Assembly (NCBI RefSeq): GCF_008973755.1
Contig: NZ_WBOM01000010.1
Coordinates: 62,001-126,000, forward strand
Direction: 5' to 3'
Origin: Nitrincola alkalilacustris
GTDB lineage: Bacteria; Pseudomonadota; Gammaproteobacteria; Pseudomonadales; Balneatricaceae
DNA length: 64,000 nucleotides
The number at the start of each line of letters is the position of its first letter. Within the stretch, counting starts at the first letter, position 1. The translations under genes and the position numbers were made by a program. The notes under the pieces are model-generated. The model was not told the DNA's origin. It did no database searches and saw only the letters and a list, made by a program, of their open reading frames with translations. Positions 1 to 8,993 of this stretch are shown here, piece by piece.

Positions 1-388
1 TCGCTGCAGCGATATTCATCGCCTCTGCCGGATTCATGATCACGACACGATAGCCACCCTGCTGCGCCGTGCTATGCAGCATCTGGCCCAGATCTCTGAT
101 TTGATCTACCTTGATCGGTTTACCGGGCTCTTCAGGACTGAGGTGTATCAGGTCTGGGTGATTGCCACCCTCCAGCAACTGACAGCTTTTGCAGTGCCCA
201 CAGGGGCTGGACTCATCAGGGTGATGGCATAACAGAAGATTAGCCAGCGTTTCAGCAAAAGCTGACTTGCCTGTACCCGCCACTCCGGCAAGCAACAACG
301 CATGAGGCAGTCTGCCACTGCGGTGTTGTTTTATGACCTGCTGCCATTGAGTCCAGGCCCAGGGAAGCACCTCTGCCTGATGCATCAT
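1..388 (-). CDS. holB: DNA polymerase III delta' subunit (partial, N-terminal part)
   Basis: The gene runs off the left edge, so only about 129 N-terminal residues are visible. HolB is the delta' subunit of the clamp loader that places the beta clamp on DNA. The visible part has a P-loop-like GVAGTGKSAFAE segment near residue 35 and the zinc-type cysteines of the clamp-loader family (LLCHHPDES, CGHCKSCQLL), followed by HPDLIHL and KVDQIRDL motifs. The start ATG at 388 overlaps the tmk stop by four bases (ATGA), the usual translational coupling in tmk-holB pairs. A second in-frame ATG follows at once. Identification is secure; the C-terminus is not in the window. Confidence 0.93.
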   Translation of the reverse strand, partial: MMHQAEVLPWAWTQWQQVIKQHRSGRLPHALLLAGVAGTGKSAFAETLANLLLCHHPDESSPCGHCKSCQLLEGGNHPDLIHLSPEEPGKPIKVDQIRDLGQMLHSTAQQGGYRVVIMNPAEAMNIAAA

Positions 389-1008
389 CGCCACTCCAGC
401 CCCTTCAGCACTACAGCTATCTGCTTCTGCACCTCCGATAATGAAGGTGACGCATCAATGATTGCAAAGCGTTCAGGCTGCAAAGCGGCACGCTCAAGAT
501 AGGCGTTGCGAACACGCTCAAAAAAAGCCGACTGTTCAGCCTCAAAGCGATCCGGCTCACTTCTGCTTCGTGCCCTGGCCAGACCTATCTCAACAGGCAC
601 ATCAAGCAGAAAGGTCAGACCCGGGCGAACCGATTTCTGCACCAGCTCCTCCAACTGCTCTATAAGCGCTTTGTTAAGCCCCCTGCCACCGCCCTGATAA
701 GCATAGGTGGCATCCGTGAAACGATCGGATAACACCCAGGCGCCGCGTTCAATGGCAGGCAATATCCTGGTATTCAGATGCTGCGCCCTGGCTGCAAACA
801 CCAGCAGCAGTTCACTGGTTTCATCCACCACCTCATTTCGAGGAGAAAGCAGCAGCTCTCTTATCTCTTCCGCCAACGGTGTACCACCTGGCTCGCGAGT
901 CACCACCACTTCGATACCCATCGACTCAATCCAATCACGGATAAACGCCAGATTGGAACTTTTACCGACACCCTCGATACCTTCGATCGTGATAAAGCGC
1001 CCACGCAT
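385..1008 (-). CDS. tmk: thymidylate kinase (dTMP kinase)
   Basis: This 207-residue protein phosphorylates dTMP to dTDP in the cytoplasm, an essential step of dTTP synthesis. The Walker A loop is GIEGVGKSS near residue 10. The REPGGTPLAEEIR segment, the DRFTDATYAYQGGGRG substrate loop and a C-terminal arginine-rich lid (LARARSRSEPDRFE) are all in place, and the length is normal for the family. The start ATG at 1008 is preceded by a strong AGGAGG ribosome site. It lies 3 bp after mltG and overlaps holB, so pabC-mltG-tmk-holB read as one operon. Confidence 0.97.
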   Translation of the reverse strand: MRGRFITIEGIEGVGKSSNLAFIRDWIESMGIEVVVTREPGGTPLAEEIRELLLSPRNEVVDETSELLLVFAARAQHLNTRILPAIERGAWVLSDRFTDATYAYQGGGRGLNKALIEQLEELVQKSVRPGLTFLLDVPVEIGLARARSRSEPDRFEAEQSAFFERVRNAYLERAALQPERFAIIDASPSLSEVQKQIAVVLKGLEWR

Positions 1009-1011
1009 GGT

Positions 1012-2046
1012 TCAACCTCCTGGCGAAGAGCGATAGTCGCTGCGTCTGTTAAGCTGGTACTGACGCACAGCTGCATTATGCTCCTGGAGCGTGCGTGAGA
1101 ACTGGTGGGTGCCATCACCCTTGGCAACAAAATAGAGCCACTCACCCGGCTCAGGGTTGAAGGCCGCGACTATCGCTTCACGGCCAACCAGCGAGATGGG
1201 GGTCGGTGGCAGTCCGTTGATCGTATAGGTGTTATAGGGCGTCGGTCGCTGCAAGTCTGCACGGCGAATACGGCCTTCATAGGCATCCCCCATGCCATAG
1301 ATCACCGTAGGATCCGTCTGAAGGCGCATACCTATCTCCAGTCTTCGTACAAAGACACCGGCAATTTTTGCTCTCTCCTCAGGTACACCTGTCTCTTTTT
1401 CAATGATTGAAGCCATGATCAATGCCTCATAGGGCGATGCATAAGGCAGAGACTCGTCTCGAGCTTCCCACTGCTGCTCAAGAAACGCCATCAGGTCCCT
1501 GTGCGCCCGGCGCAACAGGTCCACATCTCTGTCATGACGCTGGAACTGATAGGTTTCTGCCAGGAACATCCCTTCAGGTGCAACATCGGGACTGCCCAGC
1601 GACTCCATCAGAGCTTCGTCACTGATCTCATCAAGTGTTTGGGTAATACGATCATCTGCACCCAATGCCAGCAGAACATCCCTAAAGGTGTGCCCTTCAA
1701 CCAGAGTAAAATAATGGCGCACGACATCACCGCGCCCCATACGATCCAGTACCTGCAGCAAAGACTGTCCAGGTTGCAGGCGGTATTCACCGGCCTTAAT
1801 CGCGGTAATCTCTGGGTTGAGTCTGGCATAAAAGCGAACCAACTCAGTATTACCGACCAGTCCCTCCTGTTGCAGCTGGCGGATCAGTTGATTGAAGCTT
1901 GTGCCGCTTCTGACTTGCAGCGTACGCTCTTCATTCAACGGCAGACTGGCATGCATCTGCTCCTCCATAAGGTGCCATCCATACACAACCGCGCCAAAAA
2001 TGGGCAGCAGACTGATCAGTAATACATAGAATAGTTTTTTCAACAT
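1012..2046 (-). CDS. mltG: endolytic murein transglycosylase MltG (YceG)
   Basis: This 344-residue inner-membrane protein cleaves nascent peptidoglycan strands and is thought to end their elongation. One N-terminal membrane segment (about residues 5-23) is followed by a LysM-like region and the YceG catalytic domain. The hallmark IIEKETGVP motif, with the catalytic glutamate, sits near residues 215-218, followed by the conserved MRLQTDPTVIYG and PYNTYTINGLPPTPI stretches. The start overlaps the pabC stop by 7 bp. The pabC-mltG-tmk order is common in gammaproteobacteria. Confidence 0.96.
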   Translation of the reverse strand: MLKKLFYVLLISLLPIFGAVVYGWHLMEEQMHASLPLNEERTLQVRSGTSFNQLIRQLQQEGLVGNTELVRFYARLNPEITAIKAGEYRLQPGQSLLQVLDRMGRGDVVRHYFTLVEGHTFRDVLLALGADDRITQTLDEISDEALMESLGSPDVAPEGMFLAETYQFQRHDRDVDLLRRAHRDLMAFLEQQWEARDESLPYASPYEALIMASIIEKETGVPEERAKIAGVFVRRLEIGMRLQTDPTVIYGMGDAYEGRIRRADLQRPTPYNTYTINGLPPTPISLVGREAIVAAFNPEPGEWLYFVAKGDGTHQFSRTLQEHNAAVRQYQLNRRSDYRSSPGG

Positions 2047-2870
2047 CCCAAACCGCTCTTTTCCAATTCTTGTTGCAGGCGCCTGGTCACTGGACCGGGT
2101 GAGAATGAACGCCCTTCCAGGGATATCACTGGCCAGATACCAATCAAACTGTTACAGATGAACACCTCATCGGCGTCATCCAGCACTCGCGGCCAATATC
2201 TACCCACAGCGATAACCATTTTGTTTTGCTGTGCTATCTGCAGTATTCTGGCACGCATGACACCGGCCACACCACAGCGACTCAAGTCCGGTGTGCAAAG
2301 TACGCCCTGACGCACAAAAAACAGATTGCTCATGGTCGCCTCTATCAATTCACCCTCCATACTGCAGACAATCCCTTCGCGGTAGATGCTTCCCTGCCAC
2401 TCCGCACGTGCCAACACCTGCTCCAGCCGATTCAGATGTTTAATTCCCGCAAGCAGTGGCTGAATCGCAAGACGTGTACTGCAATAGCAGACCGCTATCC
2501 CTTTCTCGGCGGGCTGCTCCGTATATTCGGGTAATGGGCTCAGTTGGATGATACGAGAGACCTGGGCATTATCGGGCGTCGCGTAGCCTCTTCCGCCCGG
2601 ACCACAAGTGATAATGAGTTTGACAATACCGGTATGACCCTGTGGCAGGCATGACAGATCGGACTCAAGCGCCTGCTCCAGCCCGTCAGTCGGGATACCC
2701 AGCCTGACACAACCAAGTATCAGCCGCTGCAGGTGCAAAGGCCACAGACTCAGCTCCCCCTCCTTCAGCAGGATCGTTTCAAAGACACCATGGCCATAAC
2801 TCAAACCTCGATCTGAGATGGCGAGAGTATCTCTTTCAACACCGTTGAGCCAGGTAGTCGGATCGGCCAT
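2040..2870 (-). CDS. pabC: aminodeoxychorismate lyase
   Basis: This fold-type IV PLP enzyme converts 4-amino-4-deoxychorismate to p-aminobenzoate and pyruvate in folate synthesis. About 276 residues from the ATG at 2870. Family features are the N-terminal SDRGLSYGHGVFET segment, the PLP lysine in GIKHLNRLEQ and the EGELIEATMSNLFFV stretch. A TTG at 2885 would add five residues (LKAEH), but MADPTTWLNG matches the normal family N-terminus, so I prefer the ATG. It lies between fabF and mltG in the same direction, as in E. coli. Branched-chain aminotransferases share the fold; the context favours PabC. Confidence 0.93.
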   Translation of the reverse strand: MADPTTWLNGVERDTLAISDRGLSYGHGVFETILLKEGELSLWPLHLQRLILGCVRLGIPTDGLEQALESDLSCLPQGHTGIVKLIITCGPGGRGYATPDNAQVSRIIQLSPLPEYTEQPAEKGIAVCYCSTRLAIQPLLAGIKHLNRLEQVLARAEWQGSIYREGIVCSMEGELIEATMSNLFFVRQGVLCTPDLSRCGVAGVMRARILQIAQQNKMVIAVGRYWPRVLDDADEVFICNSLIGIWPVISLEGRSFSPGPVTRRLQQELEKSGLGC

Positions 2871-2917
2871 ATGCTCAGCTTTCAAAAGTCGGGGCCAGCA
2901 AGGCCCCGGAGATCGAT

Positions 2918-4156
2918 TCAGATTTTACTGAATACCAGCGTACCATTGGTACCACCAAAGCCGAAAGAGTTCGACATGGTCGCATCAATACGACAACTCT
3001 GTGCAGTATGTGGCACGTAGTTGAGATCGCAGCCCTCGGACGGATTATCAAGATTGATCGTCGGAGGTGCCACCTGGTCACGCAGCGCCAGTACACAGAA
3101 AGCCGCTTCTACAGCTCCTGCAGCACCCAGCAGGTGTCCAATCATCGATTTGGTGGAGCTGATTCTTGTCTGGGCTGCGTACTGGCCCAGCACTAGCTTC
3201 ACCGCATTGGATTCAGCGATATCACCCGCTGGTGTTGAGGTACCGTGGGCATTGATATAGTGAATCTGCTCCGGATTCAATCCGGAATCCTTAAGTGCAT
3301 TGAGCATCGATCTGGCTGCGCCGGAGCCATCTTCCGGAGGTGCAGTCATATGAAACGCATCATCACTCATGCCAAAGCCGGTGAGTTCGCAATAAATATC
3401 AGCACCACGTGCTTTTGCGGACTCGTAAGACTCCAGCACAAGAATACCTGCTCCGTCACCAAGCACGAATCCATCACGATCACGATCCCAGGGACGGCTT
3501 GCCGCAACCGGATCATCATTTCGTGTGGAGAGTGCTCTGGCGGCTGCAAAACCGGCAACACCGAGTGGTGTCGTTGCCATTTCAGCGCCACCGGCGATCA
3601 TGATATCGGCATCACCATACTGAATCATGCGCATCGCCTGACCGATATTATGAGTCCCTGTCGTACAGGCCGTGGTAATAGCGATATTAGGCCCCTGGAA
3701 GCCATAACGAATGGCCAGATTGCCCGCAATCATATTGATGATACTGCCGGGAACAAAGAAGGGGGATACTTTGCGAGGGCCAGACTGATTCAGCATATCA
3801 TGCGTCTTCTCAATCATGGGTAGCCCGCCAATACCCGACCCTATTGCACAACCGATGCGTGCAGCGTTCTCTTCTGTGACTTCAAGGCCGGCATCTTCGA
3901 TAGCCTGAATGGCGGCTGCCATGCCGTACTGAATGAAAAGATCGATCTTACGCGCTTCTTTAACGCTCATATAACGTTCAATATCGAACGCTTTGACTGA
4001 TGCACAAAAACGAGTGGAAAACTGTGTGGCATCGAAATGATCGATTGCTGCAACACCGCTTTTACCAGCGAGTATACTCGCCCACGCATCCTCTACAGTG
4101 TTGCCGACAGGTGTCAGCAGACCCAGTCCAGTCACCACCACTCTTTTGCGTGACAT
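2918..4156 (-). CDS. fabF: beta-ketoacyl-ACP synthase II
   Basis: Condensing enzyme that elongates acyl-ACP with malonyl-ACP in type II fatty acid synthesis; 412 residues. The Cys-His-His triad is visible: the cysteine in [10 protein letters not shown] (about residue 163), and histidines in [11 protein letters not shown] and [11 protein letters not shown]. The start is set to the ATG at 4156 because GGAGG lies just upstream; a longer version adding seven residues would begin at 4177. A stable hairpin separates it from acpP, so acpP can be expressed at a higher level than fabF. Confidence 0.97.
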   Translation of the reverse strand: MSRKRVVVTGLGLLTPVGNTVEDAWASILAGKSGVAAIDHFDATQFSTRFCASVKAFDIERYMSVKEARKIDLFIQYGMAAAIQAIEDAGLEVTEENAARIGCAIGSGIGGLPMIEKTHDMLNQSGPRKVSPFFVPGSIINMIAGNLAIRYGFQGPNIAITTACTTGTHNIGQAMRMIQYGDADIMIAGGAEMATTPLGVAGFAAARALSTRNDDPVAASRPWDRDRDGFVLGDGAGILVLESYESAKARGADIYCELTGFGMSDDAFHMTAPPEDGSGAARSMLNALKDSGLNPEQIHYINAHGTSTPAGDIAESNAVKLVLGQYAAQTRISSTKSMIGHLLGAAGAVEAAFCVLALRDQVAPPTINLDNPSEGCDLNYVPHTAQSCRIDATMSNSFGFGGTNGTLVFSKI

Positions 4157-4187
4157 GCCATTCCTCCAGAACCTCAAGCCATGAATA

Positions 4188-4224
4188 GAAAAGCCGCACT
4201 ATACAGGTATAGGTGCGGCTTTTC
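4188..4224 (-). terminator. acpP-fabF intergenic hairpin (attenuating terminator)
   Basis: AAAAGCCGCAC pairs with GTGCGGCTTTT, and the inner CACTATA/TATAGGTG bases extend the stem. On the minus strand the hairpin follows the acpP stop and is trailed by CTTTTCTATT, like an intrinsic terminator. It lies before the fabF ribosome site, so it probably limits read-through from the very highly expressed acpP into fabF. Confidence 0.7.
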
Positions 4225-4244
4225 GGCAAAACGTGACTGGTATA

Positions 4245-4478
4245 TTACTGATGAGCGTTGATGTAATCGATCGCCAGCTGAACCGTGGTGATTTTTTCAG
4301 CTTCTTCATCAGGAATTTCAGTTTCGAATTCCTCTTCCAGCGCCATTACCAACTCAACGGTATCGAGAGAGTCCGCTCCCAGATCCTCAACGAAAGAGGC
4401 GCTGTTGACGACTTCTTCTTCTTTAACGCCCAGCTGCTCAGCGATGATTTTCTTTACGCGCTCTTCAATATTGCTCAT
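4245..4478 (-). CDS. acpP: acyl carrier protein
   Basis: This 77-residue acidic protein carries growing acyl chains on a 4'-phosphopantetheine arm. The attachment serine is Ser37 in the invariant [12 protein letters not shown] motif. Length, acidity and position between fabG and fabF are those of the housekeeping ACP. The start ATG has an AGGAAGAG ribosome site. The 168-bp region upstream towards fabG may hold its own promoter, but I found no clear -35/-10 pair. Confidence 0.98.
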   Translation of the reverse strand: MSNIEERVKKIIAEQLGVKEEEVVNSASFVEDLGADSLDTVELVMALEEEFETEIPDEEAEKITTVQLAIDYINAHQ

Positions 4479-4646
4479 ATCTCTTCCTATATACTTATAG
4501 ACACTATGACATCCCGAGTTGCGAGACGCAATTTTATTAGAACCGGTTACGCCTTAACAAGGGTGGCGGCTTTCTTTATGAATTGCTGACGCCAATTATC
4601 AACATATCAGCGAAAAAAACAAATATTTGTTCGCTATTATACTGAT

Positions 4647-5390
4647 TCATGACATGTACATGCCACCATTGACATGGATTGTTTCCCCTGTCACATAGCT
4701 TCCACCGTTGCTGGCAAGAAATCCAACAACCGCTGCTATCTCTTCCGGCTGCCCCAGGCGATTCATCGGAATCTGCCCCTGCAGGGTAGCCTTATGCTCT
4801 TCTGCCAGCCCGGAGGTCATATCGGTATCGATAAAACCCGGAGCAACACAGTTTACTGTAATATTACGTGACGCCACCTCACGAGCCAGCGCCCGAGAGA
4901 ATCCTTCCATGCCGGATTTGGCAGCCGCATAATTAGCCTGCCCGGCGTTACCCATGGAGGCCACCACCGAACTGATACTGATTATTCTACCCCAGCGCGC
5001 CTTGGTCATGCCACGAAGACAACCTTTTGCGAGGCGAAAACCGGATGTCAGATTGGTATTCAACACCGAAGTCCACTCATCATCCTTCATGCGCATCATG
5101 ATATTATCACGGGTGATGCCGGCATTATTGACCAGAATCGCTACCGGACCATATTCATTCTGAATGGTTTTTAGTACCTGATCAACCGAGTTATCGGCGG
5201 CAACATCCAGTACCAGTCCACAGCCGCTGTAATTTCCGGCCGCCAGATACTCGGAAATCGCCTGCGCGCCCTTTTCACTGGTGGCCGTTCCAATTACTAC
5301 TGCCCCCTGGCGTGCAAGCTCTTCGGCAATCGCCTTGCCGATCCCCCGGGTAGCACCTGTGACCAGTGCAATTTTGCCTTCAATACTCAT
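4647..5390 (-). CDS. fabG: 3-oxoacyl-ACP reductase
   Basis: NADPH-dependent short-chain reductase that reduces 3-ketoacyl-ACP to 3-hydroxyacyl-ACP in each elongation cycle; 247 residues. The TGATRGIGKAIA nucleotide loop is at the N-terminus, followed by NNAGITRD, the catalytic serine in ISSVV and the YAAAK tyrosine/lysine pair near residues 150-154. It ends in the typical GETIHVNGGMYM. It sits between fabD and acpP as in most proteobacteria, which separates it from the many unrelated SDRs. Confidence 0.97.
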   Translation of the reverse strand: MSIEGKIALVTGATRGIGKAIAEELARQGAVVIGTATSEKGAQAISEYLAAGNYSGCGLVLDVAADNSVDQVLKTIQNEYGPVAILVNNAGITRDNIMMRMKDDEWTSVLNTNLTSGFRLAKGCLRGMTKARWGRIISISSVVASMGNAGQANYAAAKSGMEGFSRALAREVASRNITVNCVAPGFIDTDMTSGLAEEHKATLQGQIPMNRLGQPEEIAAVVGFLASNGGSYVTGETIHVNGGMYMS

Positions 5391-5427
5391 AATCTTTCCT
5401 GAATCTGTCTGGATTATAGGTTCAATA

Positions 5428-6360
5428 TTATAGGTTCAACGCTTTTTCAAAACCTGCTGCGTCACCGATGGAAGCAACATCCAGGGTTTTATCAATCTTC
5501 TTGTTCAAACCCGATAACACCTTACCAGGTCCACATTCAATCACTTGGGTGACACCTTCTGCAACCATATATTCGATACTGCGTGTCCAGAGCACAGGGC
5601 TATAAAGCTGTGACAAGAGATTTTGGGCCAGCTCTTCGGTGGTTGCCGGCCGCGCTGCATTGACATTCTGGATAACGCTGATGGATGGCAAGCGCATGTC
5701 AATTCCAGCAATAATCTCTGCCATTTTTTCAGCCGCAGGTTTCATCAGGCGGCAGTGGGATGGAACGCTGACCGACAATGGAAGTGCGCGCTTGGCGCCA
5801 GCCTCCTTACAGGCAGCCATCGCACGATCAACTGCAGCTCGTTCACCAGCAATCACAATCTGACCCGGACAGTTATAATTGACAGGAGCCACCACATCAT
5901 CACCCGCAACTGCCGCACAAGCAGCCTCAACAGCGGCATCATCAAGGCCGAGTATCGCTGCCATGGCACCGGTACCCTGCGGAACCGCCTGTTGCATGAA
6001 CTGGCCACGCAAATTGACCAGGCGAATGCCATCGGCAAAGCTGATCGCATCGGCACAGACAAGTGCAGAGTATTCCCCAAGACTATGCCCGGCCAGAGTA
6101 GCGGGAGCCTGACCACCCTCCTGATGCCATAAGCGCCACAGGGCAACACTGGCAGCCAGCAAGGCAGGCTGGGTATTCTCAGTGCTGTTCAGGGCATCTT
6201 CAGGGCCCTTCTGGACCATCTCCCACAGGTCGTAGCCCAGCGCATCTGATGCTTCCTGAAATGTTTCTCTGATAATGCCGTATGAACTGGATAGCTCAGA
6301 CAGCATTCCTACCTGCTGTGATCCCTGCCCCGGAAAAACAAAAGCCAGCGATTGCGACAT
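5428..6360 (-). CDS. fabD: malonyl-CoA:ACP transacylase
   Basis: Loads malonyl groups from CoA onto ACP for fatty acid synthesis; 310 residues. The N-terminal FVFPGQGSQ motif and the nucleophile Ser93 in AGHSLGEYSAL are present, as are the catalytic histidine in VPSHCRLM and the PVNYNCPGQIVIAG segment. The last codons and stop (ATTATAGGTTCAA on the plus strand) are repeated once immediately downstream, at 5413-5425 and 5427-5439, a small tandem duplication that does not alter the protein. It is followed by fabG 37 bp downstream. Confidence 0.97.
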   Translation of the reverse strand: MSQSLAFVFPGQGSQQVGMLSELSSSYGIIRETFQEASDALGYDLWEMVQKGPEDALNSTENTQPALLAASVALWRLWHQEGGQAPATLAGHSLGEYSALVCADAISFADGIRLVNLRGQFMQQAVPQGTGAMAAILGLDDAAVEAACAAVAGDDVVAPVNYNCPGQIVIAGERAAVDRAMAACKEAGAKRALPLSVSVPSHCRLMKPAAEKMAEIIAGIDMRLPSISVIQNVNAARPATTEELAQNLLSQLYSPVLWTRSIEYMVAEGVTQVIECGPGKVLSGLNKKIDKTLDVASIGDAAGFEKALNL

Positions 6361-6513
6361 AGCGTCCTCATGTAGTCCTGAAAAACGGATACCCGGATAG
6401 TGAAAAATCGAACCGAGTCTGCTCGCCGCCTAGTTTACAACATTGAGAACTGATTAGAACGCCTGAATAAGACTTATGGTGAATATCGGGGAAAAACCAG
6501 GAGGGGGTACGAA

Positions 6514-7548
6514 TCAACGCTGTGTATTGCCAGCCTCAAAATGGCTCTCAAGCTGCTCACTGATACGGGCCGGAACATTCATTTTGATCTCCGTCAACGC
6601 CTGATCTATGGCAGATTCAAAATGCTGCTGCACAGCACCGCCATGGCTTTTGATCACTATCCCCTGCAGTCCCAGCAGGCTGGCACCATTTCGACGCCCC
6701 GGATCAATCTGCTGCTGCAGCTCCTGCAGTATCGGGCGCGCCAGAAAACCCAGCAACTTGCGATAGAGGTTTCGCGTAAAGCTTTGGTGCAGCTTGCTGG
6801 CAAGCAGGCGCGCCAGACCCTCATTGCTCTTGAGCGCAACATTGCCGGTGAAGCCATCGCAGACGATCACATCAGCACGCCCACTGAACACCTCGTCACC
6901 CTCTATGTAGCCTATGTAATTCAGGCCACCCTGCTCTGCAATCAGCCGTGATGCCAGCTTGACCTGCTCATTCCCCTTGATCTCCTCCTTGCCGATATTC
7001 AGCAGCGCAACAGAAGGCTCCGGCTTGCTCTCAACAGCCTGAACCATCACCGACCCCATAATGGCAAACTGCAACAGGTGCTCGGCACTGCAATCGACAT
7101 TCGCACCAAGATCAAGCAGGTAGCAGTGCCCTGTATCGGTCGGCACGGCAGAAATGATGGCTGGACGATCTATGCCAGGCAGGGTTCTGAGAATAATACG
7201 CCCAAGCGCCATCAGCGCACCGGTATTGCCGGCACTGATACAGGCATCAGCATCACCCGAGTGCACCAGCTGCAAAGCGATGTACATCGATGAATTCTTG
7301 CGATGTCGGATCGAATAGGAGGGGCGTTCATCCATGGCCACAACAGTTTCAGCATGATGGATCATTATCTGATCATCACGAAAAACTCCACAGCGGGACA
7401 GTACATCACGGATTCTCTGTTCGTCACCGACAAGCCGGAAACGCAGATCAGGATAGCGCCTTGCGGCACTTATAACGGCGGGAATGGTTACGCGGGGACC
7501 GAAGTCCCCGCCCATTGCATCAACAGCTATGCAAAAACTTTCAGCCAA
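6514..7548 (-). CDS. plsX: phosphate acyltransferase
   Basis: PlsX makes acyl-phosphate from acyl-ACP, the donor for PlsY in phospholipid synthesis; 344 residues. The AVDAMGGDFGP N-terminus, the SAGNTGALMALG motif, CDGFTGNVALKS and the C-terminal glycine-rich segment are diagnostic. The only start consistent with the family N-terminus is a TTG at 7548, two bases after the rpmF stop, so translation is probably coupled to rpmF. A 153-bp gap separates it from fabD. Confidence 0.96.
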   Translation of the reverse strand: MAESFCIAVDAMGGDFGPRVTIPAVISAARRYPDLRFRLVGDEQRIRDVLSRCGVFRDDQIMIHHAETVVAMDERPSYSIRHRKNSSMYIALQLVHSGDADACISAGNTGALMALGRIILRTLPGIDRPAIISAVPTDTGHCYLLDLGANVDCSAEHLLQFAIMGSVMVQAVESKPEPSVALLNIGKEEIKGNEQVKLASRLIAEQGGLNYIGYIEGDEVFSGRADVIVCDGFTGNVALKSNEGLARLLASKLHQSFTRNLYRKLLGFLARPILQELQQQIDPGRRNGASLLGLQGIVIKSHGGAVQQHFESAIDQALTEIKMNVPARISEQLESHFEAGNTQR

Positions 7549-7550
7549 GC

Positions 7551-7733
7551 TTACTCGTCATCTTGCTTGCTGATGACCTGACGACCACGGTAAAAACCGT
7601 CAGCGCTAACGTGGTGACGACGGTGTGTCTCACCAGTAGTAGCATCAACAGCCAGAGCCGGGCCTGTCAGCGCGTCATGTGAACGACGCATATCACGTCT
7701 TGAACGGGATTTTTTGTTCTGCTGTACTGCCAT
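7551..7733 (-). CDS. rpmF: 50S ribosomal protein L32
   Basis: This 60-residue basic protein has the L32 N-terminus ([20 protein letters not shown]) and a C-terminal [15 protein letters not shown] segment. It is the CxxC-free form of L32, with no zinc cysteines. It lies between yceD and plsX, the conserved order yceD-rpmF-plsX. A GGAG ribosome site lies about 10 bases before the ATG. It couples ribosome production to the membrane lipid operon. Confidence 0.97.
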   Translation of the reverse strand: MAVQQNKKSRSRRDMRRSHDALTGPALAVDATTGETHRRHHVSADGFYRGRQVISKQDDE

Positions 7734-7751
7734 GGTAAGGTATCTCCTGGT

Positions 7752-8276
7752 TCAACTCTTGTCGGCCGTATCTTTAAGTCGGGCCAAAACACTGAAGGGG
7801 TTGGGTTTATCCTGTTGATTCTGAATTGTTTCAGTATCACCGAATGAGGTCTGAATTGTGCAGTCATCATGGTATGGAACAGACGGCAAGCTCAGAATCA
7901 GCTCATCCTCAATCAGTGACAGAAATTCAACATCTTCATCTTCAACAAGCAGCGGGTCATAATAACCCGGCAAATTCTTGGCCTGCTCCTCATTGAGCAC
8001 CACAGCCAGATTGGCTTCGGCCTTAACGTCGACAGCCACAGGCTCCAGACAGCGCTGGCATGTCATAAAGACCTGCCCGGTGGCTGTACCGGTGACTGTA
8101 CGTAAATGTTGCTGATCGATGGAAAAAGCCAGTGCCACATCGATACTTCCGCTGTCACTGCACAGGAATGATGCGAAACGAGTGAAGTCAGCCACCTTGG
8201 CGCTGCCACTGATTTCGGCGTTCCGCTCTGCGAGTTTTCGCGGATCAACTTTTTTTGGTAATGGACCGTTCGACAT
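7752..8276 (-). CDS. yceD: YceD family protein (DUF177, 23S rRNA accumulation protein)
   Basis: This 174-residue protein of the YceD/DUF177 family is linked to 23S rRNA accumulation in E. coli. The conserved CQRCLEPV motif lies mid-protein. The acidic VEDEDVEFLSLIEDELIL block and the C-terminal KPNPFSVLARLK segment are family signatures. It leads the yceD-rpmF-plsX-fabD-fabG-acpP-fabF run. A consensus promoter sits so close to the ATG that the transcript would be nearly leaderless, and there is no Shine-Dalgarno sequence. Confidence 0.92.
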   Translation of the reverse strand: MSNGPLPKKVDPRKLAERNAEISGSAKVADFTRFASFLCSDSGSIDVALAFSIDQQHLRTVTGTATGQVFMTCQRCLEPVAVDVKAEANLAVVLNEEQAKNLPGYYDPLLVEDEDVEFLSLIEDELILSLPSVPYHDDCTIQTSFGDTETIQNQQDKPNPFSVLARLKDTADKS

Positions 8277-8285
8277 AAGCGCGCA

Positions 8286-8314
8286 ATTCTAGGGAGTCAG
8301 GAACCCGCTGTCAA
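8286..8314 (-). promoter_or_regulatory. sigma70 promoter of the yceD-rpmF-fab cluster
   Basis: On the minus strand TTGACA (8309-8314) and TAGAAT (8286-8291) are separated by exactly 17 bp. A start site about seven bases after the -10 would fall near 8279, only about three bases before the yceD ATG (8276). The transcript would therefore be leaderless or almost so. Confidence 0.8.
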
Positions 8315-8394
8315 AGGGATTCGGGGGTTTAAAGCAATAAAAATAGGGTTAACATTATAATTATGTCTCTAAATGGATAAAAGTTGAAAAAATC

Positions 8395-8979
8395 ATGGAA
8401 AATACACTGGTACTCGCTTCAAGTTCGCCATTTCGTCGAGAGATTCTGGATAAACTCGGTTTGCCCTATCGATGCAAAACACCGGATATCGATGAAACAC
8501 CGAAACCGGGCGAATCACCCGAAGCATTGGTAGAAAGACTGGCACGTGAGAAAGCGATGGCAGTAGCCGGCTGGTTTCCTGATGCACTGATCATAGGCTC
8601 AGATCAGGTTGCTGTGCTGGATGGCGAAATTATCGGAAAGCCTGGAACATTTGATCGTGCGGTTACGCAGCTTGAATCATTTTCAGGACGCCATCTGACA
8701 TTTCTGACCAGCCTTGCACTGTATAACACCGCTACAGAGCAGTGCCAAACCGAAGTCGTTCCCTACGAGGTGCACTTTCGAACACTGAATCGCAGCATGA
8801 TTGAGCAGTATCTCAAGCGAGAGCAGCCATTCAATTGCGCCGGGAGTTTCAAATCGGAAGGCCTGGGAATCGTACTGTTTGAGAAACTCAGCGGCGAGGA
8901 CCCCAACACCCTGATCGGCCTGCCCTTGATCCGTTTGGTACGGATGCTGGAGGCAGAGGGTGTTGAGGTACTGAAATAA
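8395..8979 (+). CDS. yceF: Maf-type nucleoside triphosphate pyrophosphatase (YceF subfamily)
   Basis: Maf/YceF enzymes hydrolyse non-canonical nucleotides; the E. coli YceF subgroup acts on 7-methyl-GTP. 194 residues. The N-terminal LASSSPFRREIL motif, DETPKPGESPEALVERLAREKA, IIGSDQVAVLDGEIIGKP and CAGSFKSEGLG match YceF rather than the YhdE subgroup. It is transcribed divergently from yceD, as in many gammaproteobacteria. The ribosome site before the ATG is weak (GATAAAAGTTG). Confidence 0.93.
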   Translation: MENTLVLASSSPFRREILDKLGLPYRCKTPDIDETPKPGESPEALVERLAREKAMAVAGWFPDALIIGSDQVAVLDGEIIGKPGTFDRAVTQLESFSGRHLTFLTSLALYNTATEQCQTEVVPYEVHFRTLNRSMIEQYLKREQPFNCAGSFKSEGLGIVLFEKLSGEDPNTLIGLPLIRLVRMLEAEGVEVLK

Positions 8980-8993
8980 CCAGCTCTGGTGAA

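Noticed and set aside
3245-3823. 192-codon open frame on the plus strand
   Set aside because: It is antisense to fabF, a conserved gene with all catalytic motifs.
4609-4635. AT-rich hairpin between fabG and acpP
   Set aside because: AGCGAA...TTCGCT with an inner ACAAATATTTGT palindrome exists, but it is weak and may reflect base composition only.
8356-8361. TATAAT before yceF
   Set aside because: There is no -35 box at a suitable distance and no extended -10, so it was not called as a promoter.
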